Of a stretch of DNA of 64,000 nt, positions 41,111 to 51,203 are shown one piece after another. The notes beneath the pieces were generated by a model. It searched no databases and had not been told where the DNA came from. It saw only the letters and a list, made by a program, of their open reading frames with translations. The translations under genes were made by a program, and so were the position numbers. The DNA lies in assembly GCF_021249345.1 (NCBI RefSeq), contig NZ_CP089588.1:2666001-2730000 (forward strand), written 5' to 3'. The stretch comes from Halobacterium wangiae (GTDB lineage Archaea; Halobacteriota; Halobacteria; Halobacteriales; Halobacteriaceae). Numbering within the stretch: the stretch's first letter is position 1; each line of letters begins with the position of its first letter.

Positions 41111-41828
41111 ACGCGGCGTCCACGACGACTGCCTGGACGTAGACGTCGTCGGCGTCCAGCGGGCAGCGCACCTCGTCGACGAAGCCGTCAGCCGGACCGT
41201 CGCACTCGGCGTCGAGTTCGTCCTCGAGGTAGCGCTCCCACGCCGCGGCCCGCGGCGAGGTGACGACGAGGTCCGCGTCGACGTCCTCGAACGTCCGGAC
41301 CTCCCGGTCCGCAACCGTCGTCCGGACGAGCAGGCGGCGGGTGTTGTCCGTACTGACGTCGCTACTCGCCGCGCGCGTGACGACGTACGGGACGAACGTC
41401 CGGTTCCCGGTGGCGAACCGCGGTTCGTCGAACAGTACCGCGCGGTCGCCATACTGTCGGAACAGCGCGCCGTTCGAGTAGACGAGTTCGCTGCCGTCGT
41501 CCGCGTGGTAGACGAGTGGCCGCACTGTCGTCGCGTAGTAGTCACTGCCCGCCGTGACGTTGAACGTGACGGGGTCGCCGAACTGGAGGGCGCCGTCGGA
41601 GAGCATGATCTCCGTGGTTCGACTCGGTGCGCCGCGGACAGCGAGGTCCTCGACGTTCGCGTCGAGCACGTCGAAGGCCCGTTCCGTGTTGGCGAACTGC
41701 TGGGCGTCGCGGGCGCCCGTCAGCGCGTCGAAGCCCCCGACGTAGGCGACGGCGACGGTGGAGACGACGATGCCGAAGACGAGCACGAAGCCGAGCGTGT
41801 CGCTCACCCCGCGACTCCGTTCAGACAC
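41103..41828 (-). CDS. Pilin-like protein of the pilus operon (241 residues)
   Basis: The N-terminus SERSRGVSDTLGFVLVFGIV is a pilin-type leader and helix, followed by an extracellular domain with ADDGSELVYSNGALFRQYGDRAVLF. Two cysteines are visible (DAECDG, VRCPLD). The GTG start lies inside the previous gene (eight-base overlap). It is the last gene of the pilus operon. It is probably a minor pilin of the surface filament. Function not established. Confidence 0.8.
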   Translation of the reverse strand: MSERSRGVSDTLGFVLVFGIVVSTVAVAYVGGFDALTGARDAQQFANTERAFDVLDANVEDLAVRGAPSRTTEIMLSDGALQFGDPVTFNVTAGSDYYATTVRPLVYHADDGSELVYSNGALFRQYGDRAVLFDEPRFATGNRTFVPYVVTRAASSDVSTDNTRRLLVRTTVADREVRTFEDVDADLVVTSPRAAAWERYLEDELDAECDGPADGFVDEVRCPLDADDVYVQAVVVDAAFN

Positions 41829-42267
41829 GCTCCACCTCCAGGGCGTCCGCGTCGGCGTCGTAGACGAACGCGAACCGGCCGTCCGAGTAGGTGGCCGCCG
41901 GGACGTGCGTCTCGCTGTCGTAGGGGACGCTCACCCGCACGCTGGGTCGCTCGGAGACGAGGACGACGTGGTCGTTCCCGCTCTCGTTGACCCGCACGTC
42001 GTAGGTCGTACCGGCGACGCGTTCGGGGACGTCGACGACGTAACGGACTGACCCGCCGTCGCTCGCACGCGCGAGCCGGTCGGTCGCCGAGAGGTCGGCC
42101 GCGACGCGCTCGCCGACGACCTCCAGTTCCGTCTCGACGGCCGCCCGGCGCTGGTCGTCGACGAGCGTCCCCGCCGACAGCATCAGCGTGGTGACGAGGA
42201 TGGCGGCGACGCCGAGGTTCAACACGTACCCCAGCGCCGTGGAGACCCCGCGGCTCACATCCGCCAC
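41821..42267 (-). CDS. Pilin-like protein of the pilus operon (148 residues)
   Basis: The N-terminus SRGVSTALGYVLNLGVAAIL is followed by a short extracellular domain (VRYVVDVPERVAGTTYDVRVN). The start is either GTG 42267 (MADVSRGV) or GTG 42258, which overlaps the previous TGA by four bases. The layout equals that of its neighbours: charged leader, RGVS, helix, beta domain. Probably a minor pilin. Confidence 0.8.
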   Translation of the reverse strand: MADVSRGVSTALGYVLNLGVAAILVTTLMLSAGTLVDDQRRAAVETELEVVGERVAADLSATDRLARASDGGSVRYVVDVPERVAGTTYDVRVNESGNDHVVLVSERPSVRVSVPYDSETHVPAATYSDGRFAFVYDADADALEVERV

Positions 42268-42824
42268 ACGACCACCTCCACCTCGACGACGCCGTACGTC
42301 GGCCCCGGGTCGTCGGGACCGAAGTACGACGCGTTCTCCAGCGTCGGCCCGCCGTCGGTACCCGTGACGCGCTGGTCGTCGTAGAGCGTCACTAGTCGTG
42401 TGGCGGCGACCGCGTCGGCGCTCGGCTGGCCGTTGTAGACGACGCGCCGCAACTCGCGGTCCCCGTCGGCGTCCACGTAGTAGGCATTGAGGTTGTACGC
42501 GACCGCACGTTCCCCGAACGTCGCACCGAGCGCGTCACCGAACGTCGTGTTCGGCGTGCTCCCGAGGTAGTAGCCGCGACGGCTGGCGTTCCAGAACGCG
42601 GCGCTCGACTCGTTCCAGTAGCGCAGCGTCGTCGACAGCGACCCGTCCGCGCTCGCCGTCTCCAGCAGCCCCGCGGCCGCCTGCTCGTGCTGAGTCTCGA
42701 TGTGCTGGCTCGCGGTGCTCGCGGTGAGGGGGGTGACAGCGGTCGCCTGGAGAGTGAACGCCACCGCCACGACGACGACGAGCGCGGCGGCGACCCCCTC
42801 CAGCGTGTGTGCCTGTCCCCGCAT
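42255..42824 (-). CDS. Pilin-like protein of the pilus operon (189 residues)
   Basis: MRGQAHTLEGVAAALVVVVA is the leader and helix, continuing to about residue 30, then an extracellular domain with NATF/NTTF/NESS sequons and EVEVVVWRM at the end. The ATG is one base behind the stop of the previous gene. One of four pilin-like genes in series after pilC. Function inferred from context and N-terminus only. Confidence 0.8.
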   Translation of the reverse strand: MRGQAHTLEGVAAALVVVVAVAFTLQATAVTPLTASTASQHIETQHEQAAAGLLETASADGSLSTTLRYWNESSAAFWNASRRGYYLGSTPNTTFGDALGATFGERAVAYNLNAYYVDADGDRELRRVVYNGQPSADAVAATRLVTLYDDQRVTGTDGGPTLENASYFGPDDPGPTYGVVEVEVVVWRM

Positions 42825-42825
42825 G

Positions 42826-43263
42826 CTACCACACCCGCACCACGAGTTCGTGGCGTTGACCGTCGAGCGAGACGGAGCGCCACGCGACGGTGACGTCCGC
42901 AGTACTCGGCACCGGACTGCCGGCGGTCGCGGGGTCGCCGTCAACGGTCGCGACGCCGCTGTCGGTTTTCAGTGTCACGTTCACGGACCGGAACTCGGGG
43001 ACGGAGAGGCGGTCGGCGAGGTCGGTCTCGTCGCCGAAGAACGACGCCACGCGCTCGCTGTCGAGGACGAACGGCGCGTCGGCGTCGGCGAGTCGGTCCG
43101 AGGCGAGGCCGTCCGCGAGGCGGTTGGCAGTGACGGGGTCGCCGACGCCCGTCCCCGTGAACGGCGTGATGATACCGGGGACGAACGCGAACGCGAACGC
43201 CACGGTGACGAGGAAGATGCTGACGCCCGCGGCGAAATCCATGGTGGTCTGTGCGCGAGTCAT
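42826..43263 (-). CDS. Pilin-like protein of the pilus operon (145 residues)
   Basis: MTRAQTTMDFAAGVSIFLVT begins a hydrophobic helix to about residue 33 (with a proline at the end, FVPG), followed by an extracellular domain ending VSLDGQRHELVVRVW. The leader resembles the RAQTTxDF start I associate with this position in haloarchaeal pilus loci. It starts one base after pilC. Confidence 0.8.
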   Translation of the reverse strand: MTRAQTTMDFAAGVSIFLVTVAFAFAFVPGIITPFTGTGVGDPVTANRLADGLASDRLADADAPFVLDSERVASFFGDETDLADRLSVPEFRSVNVTLKTDSGVATVDGDPATAGSPVPSTADVTVAWRSVSLDGQRHELVVRVW

Positions 43264-43264
43264 G

Positions 43265-45277
43265 TTACGTGAACGCGAACGCGATCAGCGCGATGGTCGG
43301 CAGCACCACCGCGAACTTCACGCCCGAGAGCAGGTCGGCGTCCCGGATGTAGCCCGCGATGAACCCCGAGATGATCCCCTGCATCGTCACGGCGTGGAAG
43401 AACATCACGCCGAGCAGTTCGGTGTCGATGTTCCCGCCAAAGCTCATGTCGGCGTTCGCGCCGGCGCCGCCCGCCGTGGACGTCGAGAGCCCCGCCATCG
43501 TGCCGAGGAACTTCACCTTCAGGATGATCATCACGGCGAGCAGCGTGAGGTAGGTCATCACGATGATGACGACCTGCATGCGGGCCCGCGAGCGCCGCTC
43601 GCGCTCGATGTCGTCCTGGTTCTCACTGGCCTGGGCGGCCGTCGAGAGCACCGCCGTGATCTGACTGGAGGCCTCCTGGGCCTTCGAGATGAGCTTCACC
43701 GTCCGCGCCAGCCGCGGGATGTGGTACTTGTTGTTGAACTCGACGAGGGCCTGGCGCAGGTTCGTGCCGTAGTTCACCTTCGCGTACATCACCTCGAACT
43801 CCTCGCCGAGTTTCCCGGCCGTCGTGTCCGACACCATGCTGATGGACTCCAGCAGGGTCATCCCGGTGTCGTTGGCCGACGCGAGCTTCCGGAGGTTGTC
43901 CGAGAGCTTGTTCGTGATGCGGCGCCGCGAGCGCACGTTCCACTCCCGGAAGAACGCGAGCGGCGTTCCCACGACGTACAGCGGCAGGTAGACGTAGAGG
44001 AACGTCCCCCATATCGGGGCCTCGACCATCCCGTCGATGGTCGTCGGTGCGACGTCGCCGACCACCGCCGCCACGACGAACACCACCATCACGGGCACGG
44101 TGAACGCCAGCGTGAACAGCGGATTGTCCCGGAAGAACGCCGCGGGGTGGCGGAGGAGCTGTTTGGTCTCGTAGTTCCCCTCGCGGCTCTTCACGCGGTC
44201 GAAGATAGCGAAGTCGCCGACGAAGCGCTCGACGAGGCCGAGGTTCACCAGCCCGGGCTCCTTCCGGCCGTCGTCGCCGTCGTCGAGTTCGAGGTAGCCG
44301 TCGCCGATCTCGTCCTGTTTCACCGTCGAGACGAGCACGAGGAAGCCGAGGCCGACGATGGGCACGAGCAGGTAGACGGTGGCGTACAGCAGTCGCATCT
44401 GGGCCTGCCCGAGCATGCTCATGATGACGAGGATGATGATGAGCAACAGCGGGAACAGCGACAGCGTCATGTACATCTCGCCGAACAGCTCCAGGGTCTC
44501 CAGGGTGAGCTCCTGTTGCTGTTTGGCGGTGCGCATGTGCTTGTCCTTCTTGTCCGAGAGGAACTCCGTCATGTCCCCCCCGGAGTTGATGATGGAGAGC
44601 ATGTCCGTGAGGAACTGGCTGAGTTCGTCGCTCGGCGTCTCCATCGCACGATTCCGCACCGCCGTCCGGTAGTCCGTGTCGAAGTACTCGGTCTCCTGGA
44701 CGATGCTCCGGAACTCCATGGCCACCTCGCCGTACGTGTCGTCGGCCTTCGCCATCGCCTCCAGGATCTCGAGCTGGTTCATCCCGCCGATGGAGAGCGC
44801 GTACATGAACGAGATGGAGTCTGCGAGCAGCATGTTGATCTCCCGCTCGCGGGAACTCGACCGCATGTAGGGGAGCGCGACGAGCGTCCCGAACCCCACC
44901 GTGAACCCCATGAAGCCGAAGACGAGGCCGGTGGCGACGACGAGTGCGGGGATCTTGATGGCCTGGACGACGGCCAGCAGCGTCTCGTTGGGGACGGGCA
45001 GGCCGATGATGGACTGCGTCCCGATGAACCCCATGTAGAACAGCACGTAGCCGAGCGCGAGGCCGAGCAGCCACAGCAACACGCCGACGAGCACGCCGAC
45101 GCCGATGGCCCGCGAGACGAACAGCTCCGCGGGGTCGTCCATGCGCGCCTCCGCGAGTTTCGTCTCCACGTCCGCGACGAAGTCGCTCTGCTCGTCGAAC
45201 GCCCACCGGTAGAGGGGGTAGAACGCGTCGGCGAGCGCGTCCGCCCCCTCGCCGAACGTCCGCGACCCCGTGCTCAT
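43265..45277 (-). CDS. pilC: Pilus assembly membrane protein PilC (TadC/T2SS-F type)
   Basis: A 670-residue protein with two T2SS-F domains, each with a cytoplasmic helical bundle and membrane helices. The first cytoplasmic part contains QLEILEAMAKADDTYGEVAM, the second LLESISMVSDTTAGKLGEEF; the helices cluster at about 55-150, 270-330, 385-430 and 560-670. It anchors the ATPase PilB in the membrane. Its ATG overlaps the TGA of pilB (ATGA). Confidence 0.92.
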   Translation of the reverse strand: MSTGSRTFGEGADALADAFYPLYRWAFDEQSDFVADVETKLAEARMDDPAELFVSRAIGVGVLVGVLLWLLGLALGYVLFYMGFIGTQSIIGLPVPNETLLAVVQAIKIPALVVATGLVFGFMGFTVGFGTLVALPYMRSSSREREINMLLADSISFMYALSIGGMNQLEILEAMAKADDTYGEVAMEFRSIVQETEYFDTDYRTAVRNRAMETPSDELSQFLTDMLSIINSGGDMTEFLSDKKDKHMRTAKQQQELTLETLELFGEMYMTLSLFPLLLIIILVIMSMLGQAQMRLLYATVYLLVPIVGLGFLVLVSTVKQDEIGDGYLELDDGDDGRKEPGLVNLGLVERFVGDFAIFDRVKSREGNYETKQLLRHPAAFFRDNPLFTLAFTVPVMVVFVVAAVVGDVAPTTIDGMVEAPIWGTFLYVYLPLYVVGTPLAFFREWNVRSRRRITNKLSDNLRKLASANDTGMTLLESISMVSDTTAGKLGEEFEVMYAKVNYGTNLRQALVEFNNKYHIPRLARTVKLISKAQEASSQITAVLSTAAQASENQDDIERERRSRARMQVVIIVMTYLTLLAVMIILKVKFLGTMAGLSTSTAGGAGANADMSFGGNIDTELLGVMFFHAVTMQGIISGFIAGYIRDADLLSGVKFAVVLPTIALIAFAFT

Positions 45278-48200
45278 TCGGTATCGGCCTCCCCGTCCAA
45301 CCCGTCGCCGGACGCCGACTGCGAATCCTCACCCACCGGGGCGTCGCTCGCTCCCTCCGGGGGGTCGGTCTGCGTGCCGCCGTCGGCGACCTCGTCGCCC
45401 GCGTCCACGTCGTCGTCCGCCCTCGCGCTCGCGGGTTCGAACTCGCCGAAGCCGTCGTCGGCGTCGCCGGCGACGCGCTCGATGGCCGCTTCGAGGGCGT
45501 CCGCGTCGAGGCCGCGCCGTTCCGCGACGACGTCCTCGTCGGCGGCGTCCGGGGAGAGCGCTGCCGCCAGCGAGTCCGGCGTCACGCCCTCGTACTCCGT
45601 GAGGACGCCGCCCTCCTCGCGGGCTGCCTCGAGGATGGCTTCGGTCTCCTCGAAGACCTGCTCGGAGGGGTCGGGGCGTGGCACCATCTCCTCCTTGTCG
45701 GGGTCGACGTCGATGATGACACTCTCCATCCCGCGGAGGTCCTCCAGGGCCTCCTGGAGGCGGTCGTTGGCGACCAGCGCGAGGATGGTCTCCGGGTCGT
45801 TGATGTACGCCTGTGCTGTCGCCGCGACCTGTGCGTACTCGTTGAGTCCCTCCTGGATGAGGTACGCGAGCAGCACGCGGCGCTCCTGCAGTTCCGCCTG
45901 GAGCTCCTGGTTGGTCCAGCCGCGGTCGAACTTGATCTCGTCGAGCGTCGAGGAGTCCGCGGTCTGCCGGAAGGAGTCGTCCTCGGGCTCCCACTGGAAC
46001 ACGTCGTTGACGTTGATCTCGTCGTTCTCCGGGTCGTAGCGGTTGATCTCCGTGATGGAGCGGTTCCGGCGCACCTTCTGGCCGCGCACCCGCGTCTCCG
46101 TCTGCACGGAGACGAGGTCGAGGGCGGTGAACAGCGTCTTCGAGACGTTGATTGGTTCGGTGGTGAACCGCTTGAGCACCTCGCCGACGTTGTCCGCGTG
46201 GAACGTGGTGTACGTGGTGTGGCCGGTGCTCATCACCTGGAACAGCGTCCGCCCCTCCTCGCCGCGCACCTCGCCCATCACGATGTAGTCGGGGCGCTGG
46301 CGGAGCGCGGCCTCCAGCAGGTCGAACTCGTCGATGTCGCCCGTCTCGTCCTCGCCGAAACTCGGCCTGGTGACGCTCGCGATCCAGTTGCGCTGCGGGA
46401 GTTCGACCTCCCGGGTGTCCTCGATGGAGACGATCTTCGAGTTGCTCGGGATGAACAGCGAGACGGCGTTCAGGCTGGTCGTCTTCCCGGAGGCCGTACC
46501 GCCGGCGAAGACGACGCTCTTGTGGTTCTCGATGGCGAGCCAGAGGAACGCCATCTCGTCGAGGCTGAACGTCTGCCAGTTGATGAGGTCGACCGGCGTG
46601 AACGGGACGTCCTTGAACTGGCGGATGGTGTAGTTCGTGCCGTGGTCGCTGACCTCCTTGCCGAGGGTCAACTGGGCGCGCGACCCGTCCGGGAGCGTCG
46701 CGTCGACCTGCGGCTGGCGTTTCGAGATGCCCTTCCCGGAGCGCTGGGCGAGTTTCACGACGAAGTTGTCGAGGTCCTCCTGGCCGTGGTGGACGTTCGT
46801 GATGAGGTTCTCGTAGTCCGTGTGGTAGACGAAGACGGGCGAGTTGTACCCGTCGCAGGAGACGTCCTCGACGTTGATGTCGTGTTTGATGCCGTCGATG
46901 CGCTCGTAGCCGATGAAGTTGCGCTTGAGGACGTACAGCAGCGTCTCCACCTGGTACTGGGTGAGCGTGTCCGCGTCCTCCTCGAGGACCGCTGGCTCGG
47001 GCCGCGCCTGGATCCCGTCGATCTGGTCGGATTCGAGCGCGTCGGGGGCGTCGCGCCGCCCGAGTGCGACGAGCAGGCGGTCGACCAGCGACTGCTCGAT
47101 GCCCGGCGGCCCCTCGTAGAGGTCGTAGCGGTCGAGCAGCTTCCGGGTCTCGCGCTCGATGACCGACCGGCGCTGGGTCTCGTCGCCCGCCGCCATCACG
47201 CCCTCGCTGGCGTACTTGATGGCGGTCCGGAGCTTGTCCGTAAGGAACGACTGGAGGTCGGTCTCGATGGGGTTGCGGTACGGTTCGACGAGGTAGTACT
47301 TCTTCTCGTTCTCGCGGTCGGAGTGGAAGACGACGACGAACGCGTAGGGCTTGTTCACCCAGTAGCGCTCCACCTCGCTGAAGTGGGTCTTCTTCTCCAT
47401 CGACACCGCCTTCTCGAGGTCGTAGCGGTTCGCCATCGTGGTCTGGCCCTCGACCGTCGAGAAGAACGCGTCCTCGTCGACGTCCTCGCGGACGTTGACG
47501 GTGCGCTCGTCCTCCAGGTCGAGCATCTCGTCGGCGGCGTCGTCCTTCACGGAGAGCCAGTGGGCGGTGTTCGCCGGGTCGAAGCCGAGGTACTCGACCG
47601 GGTCGAAGCGCACGATGTCGCCGTCGTCGTCGCGGGGCCGAGTCCAGTCGTTCTCGCCGACGTAGTAGTACTCGCGCTTGAAGTGCTCCCACATCCACTC
47701 CTCGGAGTTCACGGGGGTCGTCTCGGGGTCGGTGAACTCGTCGAAGAACTCGTGGAGGTTCGTCGCGCGACGGGCTGCCGTGCCGACGACCGTGTCCCTC
47801 GCTTCGGGCGCGAACCCGAGGTCGTCGGTCGGGTCGGCGTCCACGCGCTTCCAGTTCGGGCGCGGCGGGTCCGCGCCGAACTCCTCGAACGTCGGGTACG
47901 GCGGTTCGACCCGGTCCTCCGGGTCTTCGGGGTTCTCGGGGTCCTCTGCGTCGGACTCGGCGACCGCGAGTTCGTGTCTGACGCGCTCGCGGCGCTCCTC
48001 GACCCGGTGGGCGGCCGCCGAGTGACCGTACTCCTTGAGGTAGTCCACCCAGGAGTAGTCGCCGACCGTCGCGCCGCCCTCGCCGACGAGTCGCTCGACC
48101 GCGGGGTCGAGGTCGGTGTTCAGCGCCGTGTCGCGTCCCGTCCCCGGGACGCGTTCGACGGCGGGTTCGAGTTCGTCGAGGCTACGGCGGTCCGGGTCGG

Positions 48201-48429
48201 GTTCGTCGAACAGGTCCGCTGCGGCCGCACCGTCGGCCGTCGACTCGTCCGCCGGTTCCGCTTCTCCGATCGTGACGTCGTCGGCGTCGCCGGACGGTGG
48301 GTCCGCGCTCCCGCCGGGCCGCCCGGAGTCGCTGTCGCGTCCGTCGGTCGGGTCCGTTGGCTCCTCGCTGCCGTCGCCACCCTCGGCGCCGTCAGGACCC
48401 CCGTCGCCCTCGGCGTCGTCCCCTGCCAT
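45274..48429 (-). CDS. pilB: Pilus assembly ATPase PilB (GspE/TadA type)
   Basis: A 1051-residue secretion ATPase, larger than the usual 550-700 residues because of a highly acidic N-terminal extension of about 250 residues and an acidic C-terminal tail after about residue 900. Walker A (VVFAGGTASGKTTSLNAV) lies near residue 645; the Asp box VSIEDTREVELP and Walker B region (RPDYIVMGEVRGEE) follow at about 670-720. It powers assembly of the type IV pilus. It leads the operon with pilC and four pilin-like genes. Confidence 0.93.
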   Translation of the reverse strand: MAGDDAEGDGGPDGAEGGDGSEEPTDPTDGRDSDSGRPGGSADPPSGDADDVTIGEAEPADESTADGAAAADLFDEPDPDRRSLDELEPAVERVPGTGRDTALNTDLDPAVERLVGEGGATVGDYSWVDYLKEYGHSAAAHRVEERRERVRHELAVAESDAEDPENPEDPEDRVEPPYPTFEEFGADPPRPNWKRVDADPTDDLGFAPEARDTVVGTAARRATNLHEFFDEFTDPETTPVNSEEWMWEHFKREYYYVGENDWTRPRDDDGDIVRFDPVEYLGFDPANTAHWLSVKDDAADEMLDLEDERTVNVREDVDEDAFFSTVEGQTTMANRYDLEKAVSMEKKTHFSEVERYWVNKPYAFVVVFHSDRENEKKYYLVEPYRNPIETDLQSFLTDKLRTAIKYASEGVMAAGDETQRRSVIERETRKLLDRYDLYEGPPGIEQSLVDRLLVALGRRDAPDALESDQIDGIQARPEPAVLEEDADTLTQYQVETLLYVLKRNFIGYERIDGIKHDINVEDVSCDGYNSPVFVYHTDYENLITNVHHGQEDLDNFVVKLAQRSGKGISKRQPQVDATLPDGSRAQLTLGKEVSDHGTNYTIRQFKDVPFTPVDLINWQTFSLDEMAFLWLAIENHKSVVFAGGTASGKTTSLNAVSLFIPSNSKIVSIEDTREVELPQRNWIASVTRPSFGEDETGDIDEFDLLEAALRQRPDYIVMGEVRGEEGRTLFQVMSTGHTTYTTFHADNVGEVLKRFTTEPINVSKTLFTALDLVSVQTETRVRGQKVRRNRSITEINRYDPENDEINVNDVFQWEPEDDSFRQTADSSTLDEIKFDRGWTNQELQAELQERRVLLAYLIQEGLNEYAQVAATAQAYINDPETILALVANDRLQEALEDLRGMESVIIDVDPDKEEMVPRPDPSEQVFEETEAILEAAREEGGVLTEYEGVTPDSLAAALSPDAADEDVVAERRGLDADALEAAIERVAGDADDGFGEFEPASARADDDVDAGDEVADGGTQTDPPEGASDAPVGEDSQSASGDGLDGEADTE

Positions 48430-48498
48430 TGGCGGGTCCTGGCCCCCCAGCGTGAAAAACCCTTGTGCCCGACTACCATACTGTTGAAGGCACGACAG

Positions 48499-49740
48499 TT
48501 ACTCGTAGCGGAGCGCGTCGATGGGGTCGGTCCGGGCGGCGTCCCACGCCGGGTACAGCCCCGCGACGGCGCCGACGAGGAGGCCGACGGCGACGGCGAT
48601 GCCAGCCCACTCGACGGGGAACGTCAACGGGAGGTCGACGTACCGAGTCGCCACGTAGCCACCGACGATGCCGAGGACGGTGCCGGCGACGGCGCCCACG
48701 ACCCCCAGTACCACCGCCTCCACGAGGAACAGCTGGAGGATGTCGCGGTTCTGCGCGCCGATGGCCTTCATGATCCCGATCTCGCGGGTCCGCTCGGTGA
48801 CGCTGACGAGCATGATGTTCGCGATGCCGATGGAGCCGACGACGAGCGAGATGACCGCGATGCCCGTGACGAACGCCGTGAACGTGTTCAGGAGCTCCTG
48901 GATCTGGTCGACGAGGTCCTGGGGCGTCTGCACGGAGAACGCGTAGCTGTCCGGTTTCAGTTCCCTCGCGTCGGAGTTGGACTCGAGGTACGTCAGCACG
49001 CGCCCCTCGACGTCCTCGACGGCGGAGAACTCGGTAGCGACGACCGTCATCGTGGGGTAGGCCCGCTGTTCGACGCCCTGGCTCGGGCTCTCCAGGCGGT
49101 TCTCGTAGAATGGGTCGATGGGCACGTACACCTCCGGGAACGACGTGTCCCCGAACGGGCCGCCCTCGGTGTCGAGGACGCCGACGAGCGTGGCGTTCAC
49201 GCGGGTCCCGTCGGGTCGGAGCACGACGACGCGCTCCCCGATGGAGACGTTACCCTCGAACAGTGCGAGCGCGGGGCTGTTGACGACGACCTCGCGAGCG
49301 CCGGGCTCGAACGCCTCGCCCGCGACGAACCCGGCGTCGGTTCGGTAGTCGAAGAACGTGGGCGTGCTCGCCGTGAGCTGGTTGTACCCGATCGTCTGGT
49401 TGTCGACGACGAGTCCAGACACCGGCACCGTCCCGGTGGGAATCACGTCGGTCACCCCCGTTAGATTCCGGATCTCGGCGACGTCGTGGTTCGTGAACAC
49501 GGCCTGTTGCGGGCCGGAGGGGCCCGGAGAGGCCTCGGCTGGCCCGCTCGTGACCGTCATCGACGGCGTCTGTCGACCGGTCACCTGGTCGAGGACGTCC
49601 GCCTGCAGGCTCGCACCGAGCGTGACGAACGTGATGACGGCGGCCACGCCGATCGCCACGCCCAGCGTCGTCAGCAGCGACCGGAGCCGGTGGCCGCGGA
49701 TGGCACGCAGGCTCATCCGCAGGCTCTCGACGGGGTTCAC
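48499..49740 (-). CDS. MacB/FtsX-type ABC transporter permease
   Basis: A 413-residue protein: one N-terminal helix ([22 protein letters not shown]), a large extracytoplasmic MacB-type domain (about 40-270), and three C-terminal helices containing [21 protein letters not shown] and [24 protein letters not shown]. The family exports peptides, antibiotics or lipoproteins, or works as a mechanotransmission unit. Its ATG overlaps the TGA of the ATPase gene. Confidence 0.92.
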   Translation of the reverse strand: MNPVESLRMSLRAIRGHRLRSLLTTLGVAIGVAAVITFVTLGASLQADVLDQVTGRQTPSMTVTSGPAEASPGPSGPQQAVFTNHDVAEIRNLTGVTDVIPTGTVPVSGLVVDNQTIGYNQLTASTPTFFDYRTDAGFVAGEAFEPGAREVVVNSPALALFEGNVSIGERVVVLRPDGTRVNATLVGVLDTEGGPFGDTSFPEVYVPIDPFYENRLESPSQGVEQRAYPTMTVVATEFSAVEDVEGRVLTYLESNSDARELKPDSYAFSVQTPQDLVDQIQELLNTFTAFVTGIAVISLVVGSIGIANIMLVSVTERTREIGIMKAIGAQNRDILQLFLVEAVVLGVVGAVAGTVLGIVGGYVATRYVDLPLTFPVEWAGIAVAVGLLVGAVAGLYPAWDAARTDPIDALRYE

Positions 49741-50465
49741 GGGCCACCACCAGCGTGCGGACGGCGGGGCTCGGCCACCCGCTCCTCGCGTTCGACCTCG
49801 CCGTCGAGCAGGTGGACGATGCGGTCGGCGTGCTCGGCGATGTGGCGTTCGTGGGTCACCAGCAGCACCGTGTTCCCCTCCGCGTGGAGGGCCGCGAACA
49901 GCTCCATGATCTTCCGGCCGGTCTCCGTGTCGAGGTTCCCCGTCGGCTCGTCGGCGAGCAACAGCGCGGGGTCGTTGGCGAGCGCGCGAGCGATGGCGAC
50001 ACGCTGGCGCTGCCCACCGGAGAGCTCGTTCGGCCGGTGGTCCGCGCGGTCCCCGAGGCCGACGCGCTCGAGCAGTTCGCGGGCGCGCTGGTCGCGCTCG
50101 GACCCGGGGACACCCTGGAACACCATCGGGAGCGCGACGTTCTCGGCCGCCGTGAGCCGCGGCATCAGGTTGAACGTCTGGAAGACGAAGCCGATCTCCC
50201 GGCCGCGGAGTCGGGTCCGCTCGCGTTCGGAGAGCGCGGTGACGTCCTGTCCGTCCACGTCGACGCGTCCCTCCGTCGGCGTGTCGAGGCAGCCGACCAG
50301 GTTCATCAGCGTGCTCTTCCCGGAGCCGCTCGGCCCCATCACGGTCGTGTACGACCCCCGCGGCAGCGACAGCGAGACGCCGCCGAGCGCGTGGACCGCC
50401 TGCTCGCCGAGGTGGTAGGTCTTCCAGACTCCGTCGAGTTCCACGGCGCGTGAGGCGTCGCTCAT
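49737..50465 (-). CDS. MacB/LolD-type ABC transporter ATP-binding protein
   Basis: A 242-residue ATPase with Walker [10 protein letters not shown], signature [15 protein letters not shown], Walker [13 protein letters not shown] and the switch histidine in LLVTHE. The CLDTPTEG loop identifies the LolD/MacB subfamily. Encoded just before its permease with a four-base overlap. The substrate is unknown. Confidence 0.95.
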   Translation of the reverse strand: MSDASRAVELDGVWKTYHLGEQAVHALGGVSLSLPRGSYTTVMGPSGSGKSTLMNLVGCLDTPTEGRVDVDGQDVTALSERERTRLRGREIGFVFQTFNLMPRLTAAENVALPMVFQGVPGSERDQRARELLERVGLGDRADHRPNELSGGQRQRVAIARALANDPALLLADEPTGNLDTETGRKIMELFAALHAEGNTVLLVTHERHIAEHADRIVHLLDGEVEREERVAEPRRPHAGGGP

Positions 50466-50588
50466 CGTCGCCCCCGCTGGACGAGCGGGTGGGTGCCGGT
50501 CATGTACGAACGAACGTGCGCCAGCGACGTAACCGTGCTGGGAGGGGGGTTCGAGAGTCGGGCTGCCGACCGGGTGCGGCGCCGACGG

Positions 50589-51155
50589 CTACCGGTACTC
50601 CGCGACGACCTCGACCGCCCCGTCCTCGACCTCGATGTCGACGAGTGCGGACACGTCGTGGGGCGAGTCGGCCATCGCGCTCTCCGAGCCGACCTTCCGG
50701 ATGACGACGACCACGTCCGCGACCTCCGCACCGACGTCGTCGAGCGCGTCGGTGAGCGCACGCAGCGTGCCGCCGGTCGACAGCAGGTCGTCGAGGACGA
50801 GCACGCGGTCGCCCGCCTCGACGTCGTTGAGGTACATCTCGCCCTCGGAGTAGCCGGTCTCCTGGTGGAGAGACACCTCGCCGGGGAGGCCGTACTCGCG
50901 CTTTCGCACGACCGTCAACGGGATGTCGGTCTGGAGGCTGACCGCCGTCGAGATGTGGATCCCCATCGCTTCGGGGGTGACGATCTTGTCCATGTCCCCC
51001 AGTTCGGCGACCCGGGTCACGCCGACCACGACCTCGCGGAGCAGCGCCGGTTCCAGCATCGGCACGCCGTTGCTGATGGGGAGGACGACGTACTCGTAGC
51101 CGCCGTCCTTCTCGATGACCGGCGCGTCCTCGAAGGAGTCGCGGAGTCGCTCCAT
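50589..51155 (-). CDS. hpt: Hypoxanthine/guanine phosphoribosyltransferase, haloarchaeal type
   Basis: A 188-residue PRTase. The PRPP-binding motif [20 protein letters not shown] and the flexible-loop region [20 protein letters not shown] are typical. The N-terminal hood ([18 protein letters not shown]) is the archaeal HPT/APT-like arrangement. It salvages purine bases with PRPP. A regulatory role (GfcR-like) is unlikely because no DNA-binding domain is present. Confidence 0.85.
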   Translation of the reverse strand: MERLRDSFEDAPVIEKDGGYEYVVLPISNGVPMLEPALLREVVVGVTRVAELGDMDKIVTPEAMGIHISTAVSLQTDIPLTVVRKREYGLPGEVSLHQETGYSEGEMYLNDVEAGDRVLVLDDLLSTGGTLRALTDALDDVGAEVADVVVVIRKVGSESAMADSPHDVSALVDIEVEDGAVEVVAEYR

Positions 51156-51203
51156 ACTCCACGTTCGAGGACTGCGACTAAACAGTAGTGGCTCGGGACC
51201 CAG

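Noticed and set aside
42890-49464. Two very long plus-strand frames of more than 1000 codons opposite pilB, pilC and the ABC permease
   Set aside because: They are antisense mirrors caused by high GC at third positions. The minus-strand genes have clear Walker motifs, membrane helices and overlapping starts, whereas the plus-strand translations are low-complexity Arg/Leu/Val/Asp text.
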